This document shows, one piece after another, positions 1 through 6,325 of a stretch of 6,325 nt of DNA. A program made the position numbers and the translations under genes. The notes under the pieces were generated by a model that ran no database searches, had not been told where the DNA came from, and saw nothing but the letters and a program-made list of their open reading frames with translations. The DNA comes from Actinomycetes bacterium. GTDB taxonomy: Bacteria; Actinomycetota; Actinomycetes; Actinomycetales; Microbacteriaceae. The stretch's first letter is position 1. Every line of letters starts with the position of its first letter. The DNA lies in assembly GCA_023421635.1 (NCBI GenBank), contig JAEZSU010000230.1, positions 1-6,325 on the forward strand. The letters run 5' to 3'.

Positions 1-578
1 GTGTATGCGCCGGGGGCAGGCGGCGGCGGGTATGCGCCGGGCGCGGCGGGCGCGGCGCCGGACTGCGGCGGGACGCCCTCCCACACGGTGGAGTCGCCGA
101 GGAAGCTGCGGGCCCAGGGGGCGGGACGGACGGCGGTGTTCCAGCGGGACGAGTCGAACGCGAGGATCGCCATCCAGATCAGGGTGCCCAGGCCGGGGAT
201 GAGCCACAGCAGGAGGAAGTACCACTCCTTGCCGAGCTTCAGGCCCACGCGCCACGAGATGAGGAGGTACATCACGAACTGGACGACGAACACCAGCCAG
301 CCGAGCACGGGAACCTGGCTGAGAACGCTCGCCCCGACCAGGACGCCGAGGGTGACCCACGGCGAGAAGTCGCCGAGCTTGGAGAAGATGAGCCAGTTGT
401 AGACCGGCACCCAGGCTCGCCACTTGCCCTGCACGCCGGCCTTGTCGAAGATCCGCATCAGCAGGAAGGAGCTGATGACGTAGCTCACCAGCGCGGTGAT
501 GATCAACACCGGGATGAGGATGATGAAGAAGGCGAGGAGCGCTGCCGCCCCAGAGCCGTCGTCGTAGTACGTGAACAT
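1..578 (-). CDS. DUF5684-type multi-pass membrane protein, C-terminus cut off by the window edge
   Basis: The reading frame is open from the ATG at 578 to the left edge (192 codons visible, no stop), so the 3' end is missing. A TGA lies in frame at 594-596, six codons upstream, so 578 is the first possible ATG. The ribosome binding site is weak (GGGA, about 8 nt upstream). The protein starts MFTYYDDGSG, then has a strongly hydrophobic helix at about 11-41. Next is a KAGVQGKWRAWVPVYNW segment (46-62), which matches the 'KAG..GW.A.IP.YN' signature I know from DUF5684 proteins. Further hydrophobic segments lie at about 72-87, 91-108 and 119-140. After about residue 150 the chain becomes hydrophilic and rich in Pro, Ala, Gly and Tyr (PPPPAPGAY at the edge), probably a disordered tail. 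Relatives are sometimes annotated as signal peptidase I, but I see no Ser/Lys catalytic motif. The molecular function is unknown. It follows yaaA on the same strand after a 98-nt spacer (579-676), in which I see no convincing promoter or terminator. Confidence 0.85.
   Translation of the reverse strand, partial: MFTYYDDGSGAAALLAFFIILIPVLIITALVSYVISSFLLMRIFDKAGVQGKWRAWVPVYNWLIFSKLGDFSPWVTLGVLVGASVLSQVPVLGWLVFVVQFVMYLLISWRVGLKLGKEWYFLLLWLIPGLGTLIWMAILAFDSSRWNTAVRPAPWARSFLGDSTVWEGVPPQSGAAPAAPGAYPPPPAPGAY
3..41 (-). repeat. Short in-frame direct repeat in the Pro/Gly/Ala/Tyr tail
   Basis: The 12-base string gtatgcgccggg occurs at 3-14 and again at 30-41, 27 bases apart (nine codons), so both copies are in the same frame and encode PGAY on the minus strand. 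They lie in the low-complexity tail of the DUF5684-type protein, separated by a run of proline codons. The array may continue beyond the left edge. This looks like a repetitive disordered tail rather than a mobile or regulatory repeat. Confidence 0.5.
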
Positions 579-676
579 CAGGAGATCCCGTCGTCAGGGC
601 CGTCATGGCCGAGGGTGGTGAGCGCACACGCTCGAGGCACCATGCTAGCGATGCTCTCGGCGTTCTCCCAGCATTG

Positions 677-1432
677 TCAGTGGTCGCTCGCGAACAGCCG
701 CCATTCGCCGTCCGACTCGTCGATCCGCCAGCCTTCGGACTGCAGGTGGCGGCGCAGCCCTGCGATGGTCCCCACTCGGGGGCGCGCTTCGGCCAGCTGC
801 CGCACCAGTCGGCCCTTCGTGGCCTTGTTGAAATGGTTGAGCGCCCGCACCGCGCCGTCAGGCCCCTCGGTGACGACGCGCACGTACGCCCCCGGAACCC
901 CCGCCGGGACCGGGCCGAGGGCGGAGTAGGCCTCCGAGCGCAGATCGAGCACGAATGCGGGTGCCGCCGCCTCGAGCGCGGTCGTGACGGATGCCGCCCA
1001 CAGGCGCCGCAGCGGCGGCAGCCCGGGGAGGGCGGTGTTCGCGGCGAGCCGGTACGCGGGGACGGGGTCGAGCGCACCGACGGGACCGAACGGCGCCGAG
1101 TGGATCATGACGTGCGCGCCGAGCCAGGTGCGGGCGCGTCGGTCCAGCGACGGTGCGTCGAGCGCGTCGAAGAGCACGCCGGTATAGCGGTCGACCGCCG
1201 GGAGCGTCTGCCCGTCGCGCAACGCCGCGTTCGCGGCGATGTCGCCCCGCTGGCGCACGCTCAGCTTCAGGACACGCGCCGCCTCGTCCTCGTCGGCCGA
1301 GAGCGCCACCAGCGCGTCGACCGTCGCCTCGCGCTCCGGTCCGAGCGAGGGCAGCGCGAGCGCGGGGATCCGGAGCGGCGGACCGTCGCCACCGGGCCGC
1401 TTGGTCTCCGACGGGGGCAGCAGGATCAGCAT
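677..1432 (-). CDS. yaaA: YaaA family (UPF0246/DUF328) peroxide stress protein
   Basis: A complete 251-residue protein, close to the usual family length of about 250-260. It opens with MLILLPPSETKRPGG, which corresponds to the MLILISPAKT start of E. coli YaaA. Other family landmarks are YTG (83-85), SAPFGPVGALDPVPAYRL (112-129), DLRSEAYSAL (163-172) and NHFNKATKGRLVRQL (199-213). E. coli YaaA is a cytosolic protein of the peroxide response that limits intracellular free iron and Fenton damage; its biochemical activity is not settled, although DNA binding has been reported. That role is taken from the family and not shown here. The frame stays open upstream to a possible start at 1576, but that would add 48 residues encoded across the atpC end and the terminator hairpin. 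The ATG at 1432 has a strong ribosome binding site and matches the family N-terminus, so I chose it. It lies 67 nt after atpC and just past the hairpin, so it may depend on read-through or on a promoter inside atpC. Confidence 0.9.
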   Translation of the reverse strand: MLILLPPSETKRPGGDGPPLRIPALALPSLGPEREATVDALVALSADEDEAARVLKLSVRQRGDIAANAALRDGQTLPAVDRYTGVLFDALDAPSLDRRARTWLGAHVMIHSAPFGPVGALDPVPAYRLAANTALPGLPPLRRLWAASVTTALEAAAPAFVLDLRSEAYSALGPVPAGVPGAYVRVVTEGPDGAVRALNHFNKATKGRLVRQLAEARPRVGTIAGLRRHLQSEGWRIDESDGEWRLFASDH

Positions 1433-1437
1433 CCGAG

Positions 1438-1444
1438 TCCTTCC
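1438..1444 (-). promoter_or_regulatory. Ribosome binding site of yaaA
   Basis: GGAAGGA on the minus strand, 5 nt before the ATG at 1432. It is a strong Shine-Dalgarno match and supports 1432 over the in-frame upstream starts. It begins only 7 nt after the base of the terminator-like hairpin (1452), so folding of the hairpin would leave it accessible. Confidence 0.75.
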
Positions 1445-1451
1445 GGAAACG

Positions 1452-1486
1452 ACGCACGCCGCCCGTGGTTCACGGGCGGCGTGCGT
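1452..1486 (-). terminator. Probable atp operon terminator: perfect 16-bp stem, 3-nt loop
   Basis: The left arm acgcacgccgcccgtg (1452-1467) and the right arm cacgggcggcgtgcgt (1471-1486) are exact reverse complements around a GTT loop (1468-1470). The hairpin starts 13 nt after the atpC stop codon, the normal place for an operon terminator. On the minus strand the stem is followed by CGTTTCC, so the U-tract is only three bases. Such U-poor hairpins are common in high-GC actinobacteria and may terminate inefficiently, or may act as a 3' stability element. The yaaA ATG follows 19 nt beyond the stem. Confidence 0.8.
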
Positions 1487-1499
1487 GCGTGGTGTCGGG

Positions 1500-1760
1500 T
1501 CAGGAGGCCAGCGCGGCGTGACCGGCGACGATGGTGACCTCGTCGTGCTCGACGGAGACGAACCCGTCGCGGGCATCGGCGATGACCTTGCCGCCGCCCG
1601 TCTCGGTGATGCGGACCTGGCCGTCGGCCAGGATCGCGAGCACGGGCTCGTGGCCGGCCATGAAGCCGATCTCGCCCTCGACGGTCTTTGCGACCACGAG
1701 CGAGGCTTCGCCGGTCCAGACCTCCGCGTCAGCGGAGACCAGGCTCACCTTCAGCGGCAT
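1500..1760 (-). CDS. atpC: F1Fo ATP synthase epsilon subunit, short form without the C-terminal helical domain
   Basis: An 86-residue protein starting MPLKVSLVSADAEVWTGEA. It matches the N-terminal beta-sandwich of epsilon: WTGEA at 15-19, then VEGEIGFMAGHEPVLAIL (27-44) with the conserved GE.G.. .H.P core, then a strand ending DGFVSVEHDEVTIVAGHA. Epsilon sits at the foot of gamma and contacts the c-ring. The E. coli protein is about 138 residues and the mycobacterial one about 121; here the chain stops where the sandwich ends, so the two-helix C-terminal domain that inhibits ATP hydrolysis in many bacteria is absent. The stop is followed at once by the terminator hairpin, so this looks natural and not a frameshift. 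The start ATG is 1 nt after the atpD stop (TGACATG), which suggests translational coupling. Confidence 0.95.
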   Translation of the reverse strand: MPLKVSLVSADAEVWTGEASLVVAKTVEGEIGFMAGHEPVLAILADGQVRITETGGGKVIADARDGFVSVEHDEVTIVAGHAALAS

Positions 1761-1761
1761 G

Positions 1762-3246
<1,485 letters not shown>

Positions 3247-4146
3247 TCACTTGCCGGACGAGAGGGCGTCGGCGCCGCCGACGATCTCTGCGATCTGCTG
3301 CGTGATCTCCGCCTGACGTGCATTGTTGCGCAGACGGGTGTAGTCGGTGATGAGCTTGTCGGCGTTGTCGCTGGCGGACTTCATCGCCTTCTGCGTCGCC
3401 GCGTGCTTCGCCGCGGAGGACTGCAGGAGCGCGTTGAAGACCCGGCTCTGGATGTACACCGGCAGGAGCGCGTCGAGCACGGTCTCGGCATCCGGCTCGA
3501 ACTCGTACAGCGGGTAGACGGCACCCGACGACGGCTCGTCCGCCGCCTCGACGACCTCGAGCGGAAGCAGTCGGACCGTCTCCGGGGACTGCGTCATCAT
3601 GCTGACGAAGCGGTTGTACACGAGGTGGATCTCGTCGACGCCGCCCTCTGCGCCGCCGAGGTTGAACGCCTCGAGCAGCGTCGCCGCGATGTTCTCGGCC
3701 GTGCTGAAGTGCGGGGTGTCGGTGTCGCCGGTCCATTCTGCCGCGGCGTCCATCTTCCGGAACTGGAAGTAGCCGACGGCCTTGCGGCCCACGAGGTAGA
3801 ACACCGGCTCGCGACCCTCGTGGCGCAGCAGCGTCGCCAACTCCAGCGCCTCACGCAGGATCTGCGAGTTGAACGCACCCGCGAGTCCGCGGTCGGAGGT
3901 GAAGATGACGACGGCCGAGCGACGGATCACCTCGGGCTCGCGGGTCAGCGGGTGGTCCACGTTGGAGTACGTGGCCACCGCCGACACCGCTCGCGTCACC
4001 GCGCGGGCGAAGGGCGTGGAGGCGCGGACGCGCCCCATCGCCTTCTGGATGCGCGAAGCCGCGATGAGTTCCATCGCCTTCGTGATCTTCTTGGTGGTCT
4101 GGGCAGAAGAGATCTTCTGCTTGTAGACCCTGAGTTGTGCGCCCAT
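3247..4146 (-). CDS. atpG: F1Fo ATP synthase gamma subunit (central rotor shaft)
   Basis: A 299-residue gamma subunit, slightly longer than the 287 of E. coli. Gamma forms the rotating coiled coil inside alpha3 beta3 and couples c-ring rotation to catalysis. The N-terminal helix has [18 protein letters not shown] (19-36). [15 protein letters not shown] (82-96) is the conserved start of the Rossmann-like domain. The C-terminal helix has [12 protein letters not shown] (255-266) and [19 protein letters not shown] (277-295). In the family signature the residue after 'ITQ' is normally Glu; here it is Gln284. A small Gly-rich turn ([12 protein letters not shown], 161-172) lies where mycobacterial gamma has a longer extra loop. 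The ATG at 4146 is 19 nt after the atpA stop and is preceded by GGGGGA at 8 nt spacing. Confidence 0.97.
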   Translation of the reverse strand: MGAQLRVYKQKISSAQTTKKITKAMELIAASRIQKAMGRVRASTPFARAVTRAVSAVATYSNVDHPLTREPEVIRRSAVVIFTSDRGLAGAFNSQILREALELATLLRHEGREPVFYLVGRKAVGYFQFRKMDAAAEWTGDTDTPHFSTAENIAATLLEAFNLGGAEGGVDEIHLVYNRFVSMMTQSPETVRLLPLEVVEAADEPSSGAVYPLYEFEPDAETVLDALLPVYIQSRVFNALLQSSAAKHAATQKAMKSASDNADKLITDYTRLRNNARQAEITQQIAEIVGGADALSSGK

Positions 4147-4165
4147 GGTTACGGTCCCCCGGGAC

Positions 4166-5806
4166 TCAGCCTCGGCGGCCCTTGACGATCTTCTCCTGGT
4201 TCACGTCGTCCGCCGACGCTTCGGCGAACTGCTCGCTGCCGGGGGCGTCGATGGCCTGGCCGTTGCCGGCCTGGAACTCCAGGATGAAGGCGTCGGTGGC
4301 CTTCTCGAGCGCGGCGACGGTGTCGTCGTCGAGCACGTTGGTCTCGCGCAGCGTGTCGAGCACCTGCGTGTTGCGACGCAGGTAGTCCAGCAGCTCGCGC
4401 TCGAAGCGCAGCACGTCCTCGACCGCGATGGTGTCGAGCTTGCCGTTGGTGCCGGCCCAGATCGAGACGACCTGCTCCTCGACCGGGTACGGCGAGTACT
4501 GCGGCTGCTTCAGCAGCTCGGTCAGGCGGGCACCGCGCTCGAGCTGACGGCGGGAGGCCGCGTCGAGGTCGGAGGCGAACATCGCGAACGCCTCGAGGGA
4601 GCGGTACTGGGCGAGCTCGAGCTTGAGCGTGCCGGAGACCTTCTTGATCGACTTGACCTGCGCGTCACCACCGACTCGCGAGACCGAGATACCCACGTCG
4701 ACCGCGGGACGCTGGTTGGCGTTGAACAGGTCGGACTGCAGGAAGATCTGGCCGTCGGTGATCGAGATCACGTTGGTCGGGATGTACGCCGAGACGTCGT
4801 TGGCCTTGGTCTCGATGATCGGCAGACCCGTCATCGAACCGCCGCCGAGCTCGTCGGACAGCTTCGCGCACCGCTCGAGCAGACGCGAGTGCAGGTAGAA
4901 GACGTCACCCGGGTACGCCTCGCGGCCCGGCGGGCGGCGGAGCAGCAGCGACACGGCACGGTAGGCCTCGGCCTGCTTCGACAGGTCGTCGAAGATGATG
5001 AGGACGTGCTTGCCGCCGTACATCCAGTGCTGGCCGATGGCCGAACCGGTGTAGGGGGCGAGGTACTTGAAGCCGGCGGGGTCGGATGCGGGAGCCGCGA
5101 CGATGGTCGTGTACTCCATGGCGCCGGCCTCCTCGAGCGCACCCTTGACGGAGGCGATCGTGGAACCCTTCTGGCCGATGGCGACGTAGATGCAGCGGAC
5201 CTGCTTGTTGACGTCGCCCGACTCCCAGTTGGCCTTCTGGTTGATGATCGTGTCGATCGCGATGGCCGTCTTGCCGGTCTGGCGGTCGCCGATGATGAGC
5301 TGGCGCTGACCGCGGCCGACGGGGATCATGGCGTCGATGGCCTTGATGCCGGTCTGCAGCGGCTCGTGCACGCTCTTGCGCTGCATGACGCCGGGCGCCT
5401 GCAGCTCGAGGGCGCGGCGGCCCTCCGTCTCGATGGCGCCGAGGCCGTCGATCGGGTTGCCGAGCGGGTCGACGACGCGACCGAGGTAGCCGTCGCCGAC
5501 GCCCACGGAGAGGACCTCGCCGGTGCGGGTGACCTGCTGGCCCTCCTCGACGCCGGAGAAGTCGCCGAGCACGACGACGCCGATCTCGTTCTCGTCGAGG
5601 TTCTGCGCAAGGCCCAGGGTGCCGTCCGCGAACGTCACGAGCTCGTTCGCCATGACACCCGGCAGGCCCTCGACGTGCGCGATGCCGTCGGCGGCGTCGA
5701 TGACCGAGCCGACCTCGGCGGCCGCAGCCCCCGTGGGCTCGTAGGCCGCGGCGAAGTCCTTCAGTGCGTCACGGATGACGTCGGGGCTGATGGAGATGTC
5801 TGCCAT
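4166..5806 (-). CDS. atpA: F1Fo ATP synthase alpha subunit, with C-terminal extension
   Basis: A 546-residue alpha subunit, the non-catalytic nucleotide-binding partner of beta in the F1 hexamer. The Walker A loop is GDRQTGKT (173-180). [11 protein letters not shown] (208-218) and [12 protein letters not shown] (252-263) are family-conserved. The signature [10 protein letters not shown] spans 367-376, and the arginine finger that reaches the catalytic site of beta follows as R377. The E. coli protein is 513 residues and ends near the position of residue 515 here; the extra 30 or so residues are acidic and Ala-rich, then basic ([15 protein letters not shown] at the end). Actinobacterial alpha subunits, including mycobacterial ones, carry such tails, and in mycobacteria the tail helps suppress ATP hydrolysis; whether it does so here is inference. 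The ATG at 5806 has a strong ribosome binding site. Confidence 0.98.
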   Translation of the reverse strand: MADISISPDVIRDALKDFAAAYEPTGAAAAEVGSVIDAADGIAHVEGLPGVMANELVTFADGTLGLAQNLDENEIGVVVLGDFSGVEEGQQVTRTGEVLSVGVGDGYLGRVVDPLGNPIDGLGAIETEGRRALELQAPGVMQRKSVHEPLQTGIKAIDAMIPVGRGQRQLIIGDRQTGKTAIAIDTIINQKANWESGDVNKQVRCIYVAIGQKGSTIASVKGALEEAGAMEYTTIVAAPASDPAGFKYLAPYTGSAIGQHWMYGGKHVLIIFDDLSKQAEAYRAVSLLLRRPPGREAYPGDVFYLHSRLLERCAKLSDELGGGSMTGLPIIETKANDVSAYIPTNVISITDGQIFLQSDLFNANQRPAVDVGISVSRVGGDAQVKSIKKVSGTLKLELAQYRSLEAFAMFASDLDAASRRQLERGARLTELLKQPQYSPYPVEEQVVSIWAGTNGKLDTIAVEDVLRFERELLDYLRRNTQVLDTLRETNVLDDDTVAALEKATDAFILEFQAGNGQAIDAPGSEQFAEASADDVNQEKIVKGRRG

Positions 5807-5811
5807 TGTCT

Positions 5812-5817
5812 TCCTTC
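5812..5817 (-). promoter_or_regulatory. Ribosome binding site of atpA
   Basis: GAAGGA on the minus strand, 5 nt before the ATG at 5806 (then AGACA). It is the clearest Shine-Dalgarno site among the atp genes visible here, which fits the need for three alpha per delta. It lies just after the second intergenic hairpin. Confidence 0.75.
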
Positions 5818-5823
5818 GTTCGT

Positions 5824-5862
5824 GGGGCCTTCGCCCCGAAAGTCTCCGCCCCGGGAGGGCGG
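5824..5862 (-). promoter_or_regulatory. Two tandem GC hairpins between atpH and atpA
   Basis: Read on the minus strand, the first hairpin is CCGCCC/GGGCGG (5862-5857 with 5851-5846; 6-bp stem, 5-nt loop). The second is GGGGC/GCCCC (5837-5833 with 5828-5824; 5-bp stem, GAAG loop). They are 8 nt apart and fill the 63-nt gap between the atpH stop and the atpA ribosome binding site. There is no U-tract after either, so they are unlikely to terminate. They could mark an mRNA processing or stability site that helps raise alpha over delta. The function is inferred from position only. Confidence 0.4.
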
Positions 5863-5869
5863 GAAGTCG

Positions 5870-6325
5870 TTAGCCCGCCAGCCGCTGGCGGAGGTCGGCG
5901 ATGCGGCTGGCGATGCTGGCGTCGATGAGGTCGTCGGCGACCTGCACCCGCACGCCCCCCACGATCGTCGGATCGACCACGGTGTTCAAGGTCACCGGCG
6001 TGCCGTAGCGCGCGGTGAGGGCGGAGACGAGCCGCTCGGACTGCGCGGCGCTGAGCGGCGCCGCGGCGGTCACGGTGGCGACCGTGCGTCCGCGCTGGTC
6101 CGCGACCACGTCGCGCGCGTCGTCGAGCAGCTGCCGGAGGCGGCGACCGCGGCTCGACCGCACCAGGGCCGTCACGATGAGCGCCGTCGCCTCGCTGACC
6201 CGTCCACCGAGGATGGCGGAGACGAGGGAGCCCTTCGCGCCCGCGTCGCCGATCCGGCTGCCGAGCGCGAGCTCGAGCTCCGGGTTGTCGGTGACGACGC
6301 GGGACACCTGGAAGATCTCGCGCTC
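5870..6325 (-). CDS. atpH: F1Fo ATP synthase delta subunit, N-terminal part outside the window
   Basis: 151 codons are visible, ending with TAA at 5870-5872; the frame is open to the right edge, so the true start lies outside. The visible part opens with EREIFQVSRVVTDNPEL, which resembles the linker before the second half of long actinobacterial delta subunits, and contains SLVSAILGGRVSEATALIV. It ends with the OSCP/delta C-terminal signature VVDPTIVGGVRVQV followed by DDLIDASIASRIADLRQRLAG. Delta (OSCP) sits on top of the F1 head and ties it to the b-subunit peripheral stalk. Actinobacterial delta is usually about 260-270 residues, so roughly 110 are missing. In mycobacteria the b and delta genes are fused; this window cannot tell whether that is so here. 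A GTG at 6307 is in frame but would give a truncated protein and is not taken as the start. Confidence 0.93.
   Translation of the reverse strand, partial: EREIFQVSRVVTDNPELELALGSRIGDAGAKGSLVSAILGGRVSEATALIVTALVRSSRGRRLRQLLDDARDVVADQRGRTVATVTAAAPLSAAQSERLVSALTARYGTPVTLNTVVDPTIVGGVRVQVADDLIDASIASRIADLRQRLAG

Noticed and set aside
1..402. Plus-strand open frame at the left edge
   Set aside because: Antisense to the membrane protein gene; its Gly/Ala-rich start is the mirror of the Pro/Ala/Gly tail, and no domain is recognisable.
620..680. Possible promoter or terminator between yaaA and the DUF5684-type gene: a CTGACA box overlapping the yaaA stop, a TAGCAT box, repeated ATGCT/AGCAT pentamers, and a 5-bp GAGCG/CGCTC stem
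   Set aside because: The spacing between CTGACA and TAGCAT is 27 nt, too long for a sigma-70 type promoter; the repeats are only 5 bases and the stem is short with no U-tract.
605..1537. Plus-strand open frame of 310 codons opposite yaaA
   Set aside because: Antisense shadow of yaaA; Arg-rich composition, no domain, and no ribosome binding site I can support.
1433..1576. Upstream in-frame extension of yaaA to a start at 1576
   Set aside because: It would encode low-complexity Ser/Pro/Arg sequence across the atpC 3' end and the terminator hairpin, while the ATG at 1432 has a strong ribosome binding site and the family's conserved N-terminus.
6305..6307. GTG as start of the delta subunit
   Set aside because: The frame continues open to the right edge with sequence that fits the delta family, and a start here would remove the whole N-terminal domain.

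Overview
The window is a stretch of a GC-rich bacterial chromosome, almost certainly from a high-GC Gram-positive actinobacterium. The family Microbacteriaceae (Microbacterium-like) is my best guess. This rests on strong G/C bias at third codon positions, a long alpha subunit with an acidic C-terminal extension, a very short epsilon subunit, and a DUF5684-type membrane protein nearby. The genus is inference from memory of gene order, not shown by the sequence. All genes lie on the minus strand, so transcription runs from high to low coordinates.

From 6325 down to 1500 lies the distal part of the F1Fo ATP synthase operon in the usual order atpH (delta, 5' part outside the window), atpA (alpha), atpG (gamma), atpD (beta), atpC (epsilon). 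These encode the F1 catalytic head (alpha3 beta3), the rotor shaft (gamma, epsilon) and the peripheral-stalk connector (delta). The c, a and b subunits of Fo would be expected beyond the right edge. Gaps are short: 63 nt between atpH and atpA, with two small GC hairpins; 19 nt between atpA and atpG; 36 nt between atpG and atpD; 1 nt between atpD and atpC. Key catalytic residues in alpha and beta are all present. Epsilon is only 86 residues and has the beta-sandwich domain alone.

Directly after atpC is a perfect 16-bp inverted repeat with a 3-nt loop, the probable operon terminator. Only 19 nt beyond it, with a strong ribosome binding site, begins a complete yaaA-family gene (UPF0246/DUF328, peroxide stress). 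After a 98-nt spacer comes a DUF5684-type multi-pass membrane protein, cut off by the left edge within a Pro/Ala/Gly/Tyr-rich tail.

This is a core housekeeping region. I see no tRNA or rRNA, mobile element, CRISPR array, phage remnant or undescribed system. The points worth a second look concern ATP synthase regulation (short epsilon, extended alpha tail), the hairpins, and how yaaA is expressed behind a terminator-like structure.
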